From Anaerolineae bacterium (GTDB lineage: Bacteria; Chloroflexota; Anaerolineae; B4-G1), in assembly GCA_016783285.1 (NCBI GenBank), contig JADHWW010000157.1, positions 1 to 12,904 of the forward strand: DNA of 12,904 nucleotides, given 5' to 3'. The notes beneath the pieces were generated by a model. It was not told the origin of the DNA. It did no database searches and saw nothing but the letters and a program-made list of their open reading frames with translations. Every line of letters begins with the position of its first letter. Positions within the stretch are counted from its first letter, which is position 1. Of the stretch, positions 6,475-12,508 are shown one piece after another. Made by a program: the position numbers and the translations under genes.

Positions 6475-7070
6475 CTAACGAACGCAACGTTTGCGGACGT
6501 CCCTTTGTATGCACGCCGATCGTCGGCTGAAGAAAAAACGTTCTTCAGATGCCTGACTTCAGCTTTCCCAATCTCTAGCCCTGGGAGAAGTTCAGCAATC
6601 TGTTCGGGGGACAGCAGTTCGTCCCCGGCGAAGCCCCAGACCTTGCTCATAGACCTGTCCCACTCCGCAACCAACAGCGTTCCCTCTTGAGCCAGCGATT
6701 TCAGTGCTGTTTGCAGGGTTCGTTTGCTGTCATCGCCACCAGGGAGAGCGTAGGTACTGATAACGAGATCAAACTTAACCGGTGGCTCCCAAGTAGTGGT
6801 GTCGCCAACGTAGAACGTCGCGTCGAGACTCTTTTCCTGGGCGGATCTTGCCGCGAGCTCGACAGCATGTTCCGCCCAGTCGACTCCAACGACCGACCAT
6901 CCTCGCTCCGCCAACTTCAGGGCATTCTGGCCCGAACCGCAACCAAGGTCCAACGCAGTCCCTACAGAAAGGCCCTCAAGTTCCTGGTCAAGAAGAAGAT
7001 CAGGGATCATCACCTGATTTTGCTCTTGCCTGTAAGCATCGTTCCAGAAGTCTTTATCCACATCGCTCAT
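6459..7070 (-). CDS. Class I SAM-dependent methyltransferase (TehB/TPMT-like)
   Basis: 203 residues. The start FWNDAYRQEQ and motif I at 41-50 (DLGCGSGQNA), acidic GVDWAEHAVELA after strand 2, and FDLVISTYALP (motif for strand 4) define a small class I methyltransferase of the TehB/thiopurine methyltransferase type. Relatives methylate tellurite, selenium species or small thiols; the substrate here cannot be told. Start ATG 7070 has GGAG 6 bases upstream. The gene is visibly less GC-rich than its neighbours and uses more A/T-ending codons, and its stop lies on the break of the MIP18 domain, so it may have arrived by transfer and replaced that gene's 5' end. Confidence 0.85.
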   Translation of the reverse strand: MSDVDKDFWNDAYRQEQNQVMIPDLLLDQELEGLSVGTALDLGCGSGQNALKLAERGWSVVGVDWAEHAVELAARSAQEKSLDATFYVGDTTTWEPPVKFDLVISTYALPGGDDSKRTLQTALKSLAQEGTLLVAEWDRSMSKVWGFAGDELLSPEQIAELLPGLEIGKAEVRHLKNVFSSADDRRAYKGTSANVAFVRARKP

Positions 7071-7194
7071 AATTCTCTCCCATGCGCGGGAGGATGACCT
7101 CGCCGCAGTGCGGACCGACGCCCGCCGCCAGTCCCTCTGCGGCCAGCACCGGTCTCAATTCTCGCTGCAAGGCCAGGGCCGTGCCGCCGCCCAC
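7054..7194 (-). CDS. Doubtful 46-residue ORF between moeB and methyltransferase
   Basis: A GC-rich frame from GTG 7194 (AGGAGG three bases before it, which is close) to a TAA inside the methyltransferase start region. The peptide (ALALQRELRPVLAAEGLAAGVG, PHCGEVILP) looks protein-like and unlike its AT-richer surroundings, but I cannot name it. In the overlapping frame just upstream a second protein-like stretch (IVTERREPKLTEQIEGG) ends here, so the region may be a frameshifted remnant of a lost operon gene. The rest of 7195-7288 holds nothing I recognise. Confidence 0.2.
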   Translation of the reverse strand: MGGGTALALQRELRPVLAAEGLAAGVGPHCGEVILPRMGENYERCG

Positions 7195-7288
7195 TGCCCT
7201 CCTTCAATTTGTTCGGTCAGTTTTGGTTCTCGTCTCTCGGTCACTATCTTCCACCGTCATTGCAGTCACGCGCATCTGCCAGCAGGTC

Positions 7289-8314
7289 TCACAAGCCAAC
7301 GTACCGGGCATACACGGTCTTGGCCTCTGCCTCGTCGCCAACGCCCTTCACGATGGTGCGCCCATCAGGGAATATGGTCAATTCGTGGCGGTCAGCGCGA
7401 AAGCGCAATAAGAAATCGTTGTAGTGGACTTCACCGACAGCGCGCAGTCGGTCGGCCAGTCGAGGGAAAGAGGGCGCGACTCCCGCGCGCGGGCTGATCT
7501 GTACTGCATCTCGACCACAGAGAGTGGTGACACGATGGCCTCCCTTGGCCTCCAGAAACTCGTACTGGCCCAGGTCACAGGTTGGGCAGGCGGTCTTGTT
7601 CTTACGCATCTGCATCTCTTCCCAGGTGCCTGTCCAGACGTCGAGGTAGATGAGCTTGGACTGCAGTGGCTCTTCTGGGTGTGTGAGGAATTTGAGCGCC
7701 TGGGCTACTTCCAGCGAGGCGATGACACCCACCGCCGCGCCCAGTACCCCGACCGTGTCACAGGTGGGTGTGCTTCCCGGTAGCGGCATCTCTGGCAGGA
7801 AACAACGGAAGCACGGTGTTTGGTGAGGGATGATGCTCATCGTCATCCCATAGGTGCTGATCACCGCTCCGTAGATCCAGGGGATGGTATGCTTGACACA
7901 GGCATCGTTGATGAGCAAGCGGGTCTCGAAGTTGTCCGTGCCGTCCAGGATCAAGTCCACGTCTCCGATCAGCCGCTCGACGTTATCGGGGTTGACGTCG
8001 GCCACGACGGGCTCCACTTTGACCTGAGAGTTTACCTTCTTCAGTTTCTCGGCAGCGGCGATGGCCTTGGGCAGCCCCCTGGCGATGTCCTCCTCGTCGA
8101 AGAGGATCTGTCGCTGCAAGTTGTTCAGTTCGATGTAATCGCGGTCTATGATCCTGACCCTGCCTACTCCGGCTCGCACCAGCGTGCTGGAGATGACCGT
8201 CCCCAGGGCCCCACAACCGACGACTGCCACCGATGAGGCCAGGAGCCGCTCCTGTCCGGCGGTCCCGATCTCAGGTAGGAGGATTTGCCTCGAGTAGCGA
8301 TCCAGTTCACCCAT
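7289..8314 (-). CDS. moeB: MoeB/ThiF-type E1-like adenylyltransferase
   Basis: 341 residues. Nucleotide-binding VVGCGALG at 32-38, IIDRDYIELNNLQRQ (Asp57, Arg68), catalytic-type Cys185 in TPTCDTVGVLG, and two zinc pairs C168/C171 and C243/C246 match MoeB/ThiF. About 90 extra C-terminal residues (VHYNDFLLRFRAD, then FPDGRTIVKGV) form the small tail domain often seen in this subfamily; it is not a rhodanese. The enzyme adenylates the C-terminal Gly-Gly of a sulfur carrier so that it can take up sulfur. ATG 8314 overlaps the stop of the cysK remnant by 8 bases, showing that cysteine synthase and this E1 were once coupled. The substrate carrier gene is not in the window. Confidence 0.9.
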   Translation of the reverse strand: MGELDRYSRQILLPEIGTAGQERLLASSVAVVGCGALGTVISSTLVRAGVGRVRIIDRDYIELNNLQRQILFDEEDIARGLPKAIAAAEKLKKVNSQVKVEPVVADVNPDNVERLIGDVDLILDGTDNFETRLLINDACVKHTIPWIYGAVISTYGMTMSIIPHQTPCFRCFLPEMPLPGSTPTCDTVGVLGAAVGVIASLEVAQALKFLTHPEEPLQSKLIYLDVWTGTWEEMQMRKNKTACPTCDLGQYEFLEAKGGHRVTTLCGRDAVQISPRAGVAPSFPRLADRLRAVGEVHYNDFLLRFRADRHELTIFPDGRTIVKGVGDEAEAKTVYARYVGL

Positions 8315-8424
8315 TATTGAAGAGCCCTGTGCTCAGATACCGTTCCCCTGTGTCGGGTAGGATCACGACGATGCGCCGGCAAGTTCTCCGGCCTGGCCGC
8401 CACCTGCAAGACGGCGAAAGCAGC
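8307..8424 (-). pseudogene. cysK: 3' fragment of cysteine synthase gene
   Basis: Two frames together give the C-terminus of a CysK/CysM protein. AAFAVLQVAARPEN is read from 8424, then after a frameshift near 8380 RIVVILPDTGERYLSTGLF runs to the TGA at 8307. Both are strongly conserved family segments. The catalytic PLP region is absent and the homology stops exactly at 8424, next to a TAG belonging to the small Cys-rich gene. The 5' fragment of the same gene is at 8857-8907. The overlap with the moeB ATG is the old operon junction. Confidence 0.85.
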
Positions 8425-8543
8425 CTATTTCTTGAGATTCTTTGCCACGTACACACGAAGGGGGCACGTGCAGAAATATGCCTCGCCAAATGGAAGAGAA
8501 AAGCTGCAGGTTGATGGATCGTCTGCTAGGCATTCAAGATAAT

Positions 8544-8682
8544 AGACATTATTGGTAATAACCAGGGCAGAGAATAGGACACAGATTTTCACAGATAAAC
8601 ACAGATAAGACCAATTAAAATCCGTGAAAATCTGTGTTTATCTGTGTCCCAAAAAGCAGCATGCTTATTCCCGATAATGTCT
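8544..8682. mobile_element. MITE-like element, 139 bp, 18-bp terminal inverted repeats
   Basis: The ends are AGACATTATTGGTAATAA (8544-8561) and its inverse with two mismatches (8665-8682). The element lies inside the small Cys-rich gene and separates codons that would otherwise join as His-Tyr (GLEH/YLECL). An AT dinucleotide stands at both borders (8542-8543 and 8684-8685), possibly a target duplication, with one extra base at 8683. There is no transposase, so it would be non-autonomous. Its core is the palindromic segment 8577-8649. Confidence 0.7.
8577..8649. repeat. Palindromic CACAGAT-type core repeat
   Basis: The ends GGACACAGAT and ATCTGTGTCC are perfect inverses. Inside, 8590-8605 is a perfect 16-bp inverse of 8631-8646, and 8580-8592 is a perfect 13-bp inverse of 8624-8636. 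The CACAGAT motif thus recurs in both directions and two alternative hairpins can form. It is AT-rich compared with the surrounding genes. Confidence 0.8.
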
Positions 8683-8805
8683 GATGTTCGAGACCAAAGT
8701 CCCTGGCTTTGCACAGATTCTCAAATCCCGAATCCGCACATTGGAAGTTCTTTGGACAATCCATCTGACCAAGAATCCCCTCAATTCTCTCCTTTACCTT
8801 CTCTC

Positions 8806-8907
8806 TCACCGTGCTTCTCCCCCGGACGCAGAATGCCGGCGCAATGCCTGTGTTGCCGGCGGCGTGTCTCCAATGATCTTGGTGATGTCGCCGTAGATCC
8901 TCACCAT
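8806..8907 (-). pseudogene. cysK: 5' fragment of cysteine synthase gene
   Basis: ATG 8907 has GGAG overlapping the end of the Rrf2 gene and begins with MVRIYGDITKIIGDTP, the conserved N-terminus of CysK-type enzymes. Homology ends after about 16 codons, where PATQALRRH replaces the expected LVRL segment, and the frame stops at 8806 after 33 codons. The remaining core, with the PLP lysine, is lost until the 3' fragment at 8307-8424. Confidence 0.8.
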
Positions 8908-8911
8908 TGCC

Positions 8912-9343
8912 CTACTCCTTCTGAAATTGCCGTGCCTCGTCGCACAAATCCTTCAGCGTGACCGAGTCCAAAAACTCTGTCATTGCTTCCGACAGCCGCT
9001 TCCAAAGCAGGCGGGTCGCGCAGCGATCCACACGATTGCAGGAGGGCTCGTCACCCGGGACGATGCAATGCACCAGCGCGACAGGGCCCTCCACTGCCCG
9101 CACCACGTCCCCCGCGCTGATCGTCGCGGCATCGCGGGCCAGCCGGTACCCGCCACCTGGTCCCTTCACCCCTTTCACCAGCCCCGCCGCGCGGAGCCGC
9201 CGGAACAGTTGGGCCACGTAGTCGGCCGAAATCTCCTGTCGCGCGGCAATGTCCTGGCGCAAGACCGTCCCCTCGTCAGCGTGCAGGGCCAGGTCTACCA
9301 TCGCCCGCAGCGCGTACCGCCCGCGTGTTGAAATTCGTATCAT
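8912..9343 (-). CDS. Rrf2-family regulator, IscR-like
   Basis: 143 residues. An N-terminal winged helix (STRGRYALRAMVDLAL, then ISADYVAQLFRRLRAAGLV and the wing GPGGGYRLAR) is followed by three cysteines C93, C102 and C108 that match the Fe-S ligand region of IscR. Such proteins sense Fe-S status through a [2Fe-2S] cluster and control Fe-S or cysteine genes (IscR, CymR). It precedes the cysK-moeB remnant and the nifS-nifU-hgcAB block on the same strand. Its promoter contains a 25-bp dyad (9373-9397), so autoregulation is likely. The start ATG 9343 has GGGGG close upstream. CymR-type proteins lack these cysteines, so the IscR type is favoured. Confidence 0.9.
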   Translation of the reverse strand: MIRISTRGRYALRAMVDLALHADEGTVLRQDIAARQEISADYVAQLFRRLRAAGLVKGVKGPGGGYRLARDAATISAGDVVRAVEGPVALVHCIVPGDEPSCNRVDRCATRLLWKRLSEAMTEFLDSVTLKDLCDEARQFQKE

Positions 9344-9364
9344 ACCATCCCCCGATTAGCAGTG

Positions 9365-9393
9365 ATTATACAATAGTTGAGTGATCTTGTCAA
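9365..9393 (-). promoter_or_regulatory. Consensus sigma70 promoter of the Rrf2 gene
   Basis: Minus strand: TTGACA (9393-9388), a 17-base spacer, TATAAT (9370-9365). Both boxes are exact consensus. The transcript would start near 9358, some 15 bases before the Rrf2 ATG at 9343. The whole cysK-moeB remnant operon may be read from it. Confidence 0.85.
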
Positions 9394-9397
9394 TTAT
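9373..9397 (-). promoter_or_regulatory. Dyad resembling an IscR type 1 site
   Basis: On the minus strand, ATAATTGA, nine bases, TCAACTAT form a 25-bp inverted repeat that covers the -35 box and the spacer. By hand it matches the E. coli IscR type 1 consensus, as I remember it, at 21 of 25 positions. The position fits repression by the Rrf2 protein it precedes. Confidence 0.65.
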
Positions 9398-9439
9398 TAC
9401 GAGGTTTCTCTGCCTCTACCCCGGTCTACGAACAGGGGG

Positions 9440-9468
9440 TTGACAAGTCCTCGAAACTGTGGTATTAT
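9440..9468 (+). promoter_or_regulatory. Sigma70 promoter of arsR
   Basis: TTGACA (9440-9445), a 17-base spacer and TATTAT (9463-9468), 41 bases before the arsR GTG. The ArsR operator begins at the end of the -10 box. Confidence 0.75.
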
Positions 9469-9495
9469 ATAGACGTATCGAAAAGTGTCTATAGA
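9467..9495 (+). promoter_or_regulatory. ArsR operator copy 1 (before arsR)
   Basis: TATAGAC (9468-9474) and GTCTATA (9487-9493) form an inverted repeat with a 12-base centre, located from the -10 box to the start of transcription. The same 29-base site recurs before arsM (9818-9846), with the first twelve bases identical and 21 of 29 shared by hand count. A regulator binding both sites is the simplest reading. Confidence 0.7.
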
Positions 9496-9508
9496 ATAGA
9501 GGTAAGCA

Positions 9509-9796
9509 GTGACGGTTGATTGCGTAGAGTTCTGCAAGGCTCTGGCTGACGACACCAGGCAGCAGATTCTGGAGATGCTGCTGGAGGGAGAGAGGTGCGT
9601 CGGCGATATCGTGGACGCCTTTGTCATGTCCCAACCGACTATCTCCCACCACCTGAGCGTCCTCAAGCAGTTCGGTCTGGTGACCAGTCGCAAGGAGGGC
9701 AAGCAGGTGTTCTACGCCATCAATCGCGACAACGTGGTTGAGTGCTGCGGCCGGCTCATCGCCAAGTTCGACGCGCAGGAGGTGTGCGAGATGTGA
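9509..9796 (+). CDS. arsR: ArsR-family metal(loid)-responsive repressor
   Basis: 95 residues with the ArsR winged helix: ALADDTRQQILEMLLEGERCVGDI, then recognition helix SQPTISHHLSVLKQFGLV and wing KEGKQVFYAI. Possible As(III) ligands are C30 in the ERCVGD helix, C79-C80 and C93 at the C-terminus, and C5 and C9 at the N-terminus. The paired C79/C80 plus C93 resemble C-terminal As(III) sites of some ArsR proteins; the classic ELCVCDL pair has only one Cys here. The start is GTG 9509 with GAGG 6 bases upstream. An operator-like dyad overlaps its promoter. arsM follows after a hairpin and its own operator. Confidence 0.9.
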   Translation: MTVDCVEFCKALADDTRQQILEMLLEGERCVGDIVDAFVMSQPTISHHLSVLKQFGLVTSRKEGKQVFYAINRDNVVECCGRLIAKFDAQEVCEM

Positions 9797-9809
9797 ACAC
9801 CCTTTTTTT
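9781..9809 (+). terminator. Weak terminator between arsR and arsM
   Basis: GGTGT (9781-9785) pairs with ACACC (9797-9801) around an 11-base loop, followed by seven Ts (9803-9809). It overlaps the arsR stop. The stem has only 5 pairs, so it may attenuate rather than stop transcription. Confidence 0.4.
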
Positions 9810-9812
9810 GTC

Positions 9813-9846
9813 GTGACATATAGACGTATTCAAATACATATATAGA
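9813..9846 (+). promoter_or_regulatory. arsM promoter region with ArsR operator copy 2
   Basis: GTGACA (9813-9818) with CATATA 18 bases on (9837-9842) could be the -35 and -10 boxes. They are covered by the second 29-base ArsR-type site (9818-9846). The arsM ribosome site AGGAGG starts directly after it, at 9847. So arsM seems to have its own arsenic-responsive promoter besides read-through from arsR. Confidence 0.55.
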
Positions 9847-9861
9847 AGGAGGAAACGAAAA

Positions 9862-10824
9862 ATGGACGACATTACTGCTGATGAGAGAATCAAGAAGGCT
9901 GTACGCCAGACCTACGGGGACATCGCTCGTCGCTTCGTCGAGGGGCCCGTCCCGAGCGTAGTCGAGGGGCCTGTCCTGAACAATGCACTGAGCTCGTCGA
10001 AGGGCGCAGTCGAAGGGCCTGTCCCGAGCGTAGTCGAGGGACCGGCCCGGGCAAGCTGCTGCGGCCCCAGCCAGTCCACCAACTGCTGCAGCCCGTCGGA
10101 GGCGACAGTTGAGATCACGGACACCACCGCCAGGTTCTACTCGGCTGAGGAACTCACCGGCCTGCCGGACAGCGTGACCGACGTCTCGCTGGGTTGCGGC
10201 AACCCCACAGCTATTGCCGAACTCCAACCAGGCGAGGTAGTGCTCGACCTGGGCTCGGGTGGGGGCATTGACTGCTTTCTGGCTGCCAGGAAGGTCGGCC
10301 CGGAGGGGCGGGTGATCGGGCTGGATATGACGCCTGATATGGTCAAACTGGCCCGACGCAACGCCAAAAAGGTTGGGGCGACGAACGTCGAATTTCGCTA
10401 CGGCGAGATGGAGGACATCCCCCTGCCCGACGAGTCGGTGGACGCCATCATCTCCAACTGCGTCATCAACCTCTCGCCGGACAAAGACGCTGTCTTCGGT
10501 GAGGCCTACCGCGTGCTGCGGCCCGGCGGACGCATGAATGTCTCCGACATCGTGATCCACGGCGAGCTTCCCCAATCCATCCGCGACAGGCTGGACGCAT
10601 GGGCCGGTTGTCTGGCCGGCGCACTCGACGAGTTGGACTATCTGAGCAAGATCTACGCGGCGGGGTTCGAGGAGGTGCAAGTTCTGTCCCGCGACTACGT
10701 GAAAATCGGTGAGGCCGCCGGGTGGGAGGACGTGCAAGTGCTACTGAGCGAGGCCGATCTTTCACCTCGTGACCTCGACCACACAGTCGCCAGCATCAAA
10801 GTCAAGGCTCGCAAGCCAGCGTGA
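9862..10824 (+). CDS. arsM: ArsM, arsenite S-adenosylmethionine methyltransferase
   Basis: 320 residues. The three catalytic cysteines are in their family contexts: C112 in SLGCGNP, C200 in [12 protein letters not shown] and C250 in [12 protein letters not shown] motif I is [11 protein letters not shown] at 127-137 and GLDMTPDM follows. Two Cys pairs (C66-C67 and C75-C76, SCCGPS and NCCSPS) are the extra N-terminal pairs seen in many bacterial ArsM proteins. The enzyme adds methyl groups to As(III), giving methylated and partly volatile arsenicals. AGGAGG lies 9 bases before ATG 9862. Residues 26-62 are a low-complexity repeat insertion ([12 protein letters not shown] twice) in the linker before the CC pairs; it seems tolerated because the catalytic domain is intact. 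Confidence 0.94.
   Translation: MDDITADERIKKAVRQTYGDIARRFVEGPVPSVVEGPVLNNALSSSKGAVEGPVPSVVEGPARASCCGPSQSTNCCSPSEATVEITDTTARFYSAEELTGLPDSVTDVSLGCGNPTAIAELQPGEVVLDLGSGGGIDCFLAARKVGPEGRVIGLDMTPDMVKLARRNAKKVGATNVEFRYGEMEDIPLPDESVDAIISNCVINLSPDKDAVFGEAYRVLRPGGRMNVSDIVIHGELPQSIRDRLDAWAGCLAGALDELDYLSKIYAAGFEEVQVLSRDYVKIGEAAGWEDVQVLLSEADLSPRDLDHTVASIKVKARKPA
9937..10047 (+). repeat. Dispersed repeat inserted in frame in arsM
   Basis: Two 33-base copies (9937-9969 and 10009-10041) differ at only three positions and lie 72 bases apart, so both are read in the same frame as [11 protein letters not shown]. Between them is a related unit containing CTGAGCTCGTCGAAGGGC. The insert is a whole number of codons (37). 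The same GAGCGNAGYCGAAGG-type unit occurs in the DUF362 gene at 12031-12075. Confidence 0.85.
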
Positions 10825-11148
10825 ACTGGCTGCCAGGGGAAGAGTGTCGGTCGAGGCGGAGATAAAACGCCCAACATCACAACGGAGGAAACCATCCCAC
10901 ACTGGACCAAGCGCGAAAAAGCTCTTGTAGTGACGAGTTCGAGAGGGGGACGGCAACATGCAAATCCCTGAGCTTGAATGAGATGATTTCGACTGATGGA
11001 TCAGTTGGGTGTTGACAGTAGACAGTAAGAACGTTCGGCCATCATCACAGGGTGGGCACGACCAGCATCCCCGGCGTGCCGACGACGATCCCCAGGACGC
11101 CGATTCTGTGTCAGGCCCCGGATGCCGGTGCCAGGCCTTGCTCCTGCC
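10825..11148. other. Intergenic region between converging arsM and DUF362 genes
   Basis: No gene is supported in these 324 bases. Two short protein-like scraps exist: plus strand 10894-10971 after a good AGGAGG-like site but with ATC in place of ATG, and minus strand 11045-11110, hydrophobic (GVLGIVVGTPGMLVVPTL). Both may be relics. I see no clear terminator for either flanking gene. A TTGACA at 11011-11018 has no matching -10 box. Confidence 0.5.
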
Positions 11149-12489
11149 TCAACCCAACAGCGGCGGCACCCGTGCCGTGAGGCCGTGCAACTTAGCCTGG
11201 AGCAGCGTGAAGGCGGAGACGAGCGGGTTGAGCGGCACCATCATCACTGGTGTCACGCCCATCAAGCGGGCCTGGTAGCGGGTGTTGGTCATCAGGTCGT
11301 TGTGCGCCTCCACTCTGTAGATGCGCCGGTCGGGGTAGCGCTGCGCTAGCAGGTCCCCCACCTCCTCGCACGCGCACGGCCCCACGATCAGGATGTCGCC
11401 CGGCAGTTCGTCCAGGCCCGCCTCTTCGAAGCCGGAACCGCAGACCAGCGTCCATCCTCCCTTGCCGTGGTAGTCGTTGTAGAGCATCTCCTGGATGCAC
11501 TCGGAGTTCCCCCGGCAACCCTCGACGCAGGCCTTCGTGCGCCCGACCACCCAGCGCACGTCGGGGTGGAAGCGGCCCAGTAACTTATGAGGCAGACGTT
11601 CGGTGAAGCGGCTCAGCGGTACGCCGCGCACGTCAATGCGCGCGATGTCCCCCTCGCCCAGCCCCCACTCGGCGCACAGTCGCAGGTGCTCGACCTCCTC
11701 CAGGCTGTAGCCCAGTACTCGCGCCCCCACCACGTCCACCGCCAGTGTGTCCGGTCCGCCGATGAGGAGGTTCATCGGCACCAGACATTCGTTCAGCAGT
11801 GCCGTGGGCGGGAAATGGCCGTGGGCGGTAGCGGTCAGCCCCTCAATGATGCAGAAATCGGGCTGGGTGAGAGCATAGAGCGCCGCCAGCCGCCGGTGAA
11901 GCGTTCCGTGAGAGTGATATTCCATCCGGTCGGCGTCGACGGGAAACGCCTGCTGGTTCTTCACCCCCAGCGTCACCGTCCCCATCGAGTGGGTCTTCAG
12001 CTTGGGCAGGCTCATGTAGAAACCGGGCCCTGAGATTGCCGAAGGGCCTGTCTTGAGCGAAGCCGAAGGATCGTCGTCCCGCTGGATAATCTCATCGTGC
12101 AGGCGGCGGGAGACGCGGGCGCGGGTCCCGTCGCGCAGGTACACCTCGACCGTCGGCCCCTCGTCCAGGTAGATCGGCTCGGCCTCATAGCGGCGGCAGA
12201 TGTCCGTGTAGCCGGTGACCTTGAACACCAGCCGGGTGAAATTGCCGCCGGTGCAACTTTCCATCACCGCCAGGCGGGTGTAGCCGTGGTCGCGCAGGTA
12301 GGCCAGCAGCGCTTCGAGGACGGCGGGGTCGGTGTGCGTGTGGGGGGTGAAGTGGATACCGTTGGGCTTGACGTAGATGGTCGTGCCGTTCTTGGGAATC
12401 ACAGCCTCGACGCCGCCGTGCGGGGTGAAGATTCCCTCCAGCGCGGGCTTGAGGCCCGGGATCGTGTCGGCAATGGTGACTATGGGCAC
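11149..12489 (-). CDS. DUF362 domain protein
   Basis: 446 residues from GTG 12489, chosen because AAGGAGGTG lies about 6 bases upstream; the frame itself opens at 12546 inside a repeat. Family marks include the N-terminal KPNGIHFTPHTHTDP, SLPKLKTHSMGTVTLGVKN at 160-178 and the GGPDTLAVDVVGARVLGY segment. DUF362 proteins are common in anaerobes, sometimes beside ferredoxin domains, and their activity is unproven. The C-terminal part has C321/C325/C331 (ACVEGCRGNSEC) and GPCACEE (C372/C374), which could bind a metal or cluster. Residues 138-154 (DDDPSASLKTGPSAISG) are encoded by the same dispersed repeat family as in arsM. A phosphatase gene lies upstream. Confidence 0.88.
   Translation of the reverse strand: MPIVTIADTIPGLKPALEGIFTPHGGVEAVIPKNGTTIYVKPNGIHFTPHTHTDPAVLEALLAYLRDHGYTRLAVMESCTGGNFTRLVFKVTGYTDICRRYEAEPIYLDEGPTVEVYLRDGTRARVSRRLHDEIIQRDDDPSASLKTGPSAISGPGFYMSLPKLKTHSMGTVTLGVKNQQAFPVDADRMEYHSHGTLHRRLAALYALTQPDFCIIEGLTATAHGHFPPTALLNECLVPMNLLIGGPDTLAVDVVGARVLGYSLEEVEHLRLCAEWGLGEGDIARIDVRGVPLSRFTERLPHKLLGRFHPDVRWVVGRTKACVEGCRGNSECIQEMLYNDYHGKGGWTLVCGSGFEEAGLDELPGDILIVGPCACEEVGDLLAQRYPDRRIYRVEAHNDLMTNTRYQARLMGVTPVMMVPLNPLVSAFTLLQAKLHGLTARVPPLLG
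12028..12078 (-). repeat. Dispersed repeat inserted in frame in the DUF362 gene
   Basis: The plus strand holds two imperfect units, GAGATTGCCGAAGGGCCTG and TTGAGCGAAGCCGAAGGA. They match the GAGCGTAGTCGAGGG/GGCCTGTC units in arsM. On the coding strand they read DDDPSASLKTGPSAISG, placed between the variable region and the conserved SLPKLKTH. The reading frame is kept. Confidence 0.75.
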
Positions 12490-12508
12490 AGGGACACCTC
12501 CTTCATTA

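Larger units (their letters stand above)
8425..8809 (-). pseudogene. Small Cys-rich conserved protein gene split by an insertion
   Basis: The N-terminal half starts at GTG 8809 (GGAG 7 bases upstream; the GTG overlaps the TGA of the cysK remnant) and runs to 8684. It encodes 42 residues with DCPKNFQC, SGFENLCKARDFGLEH. The C-terminal half runs from 8541 to the TAG at 8425 and encodes 38 residues: YLECLADDPSTC, then FCTCPLRVYVAKNLKK. Joined, they give an 80-residue protein with seven cysteines, matching from memory a family of small hypothetical proteins of anaerobes; its function is unknown to me. The halves are separated by 142 bases holding a MITE-like element, which shifts the frame. The front half alone reads into the element and stops at 8615. 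Confidence 0.7.

Noticed and set aside
6459..7070. Second arsenite methyltransferase
   Set aside because: The protein has no conserved ArsM cysteines and its start (FWNDAYR) fits the TehB/TPMT group.
9712..10737. 341-codon minus-strand open frame
   Set aside because: It is antisense to arsM, which has all catalytic cysteines. The dispersed repeat gives it pseudo-repeats such as LDYARD.
10894..10971. Short plus-strand peptide after GGAGG-like site
   Set aside because: It would need an ATC start and is only 25 residues long; no family recognised.
11045..11110. Hydrophobic minus-strand peptide downstream of the DUF362 gene
   Set aside because: It is 22 codons between two stops with no start codon; possibly a membrane gene relic but not supportable.
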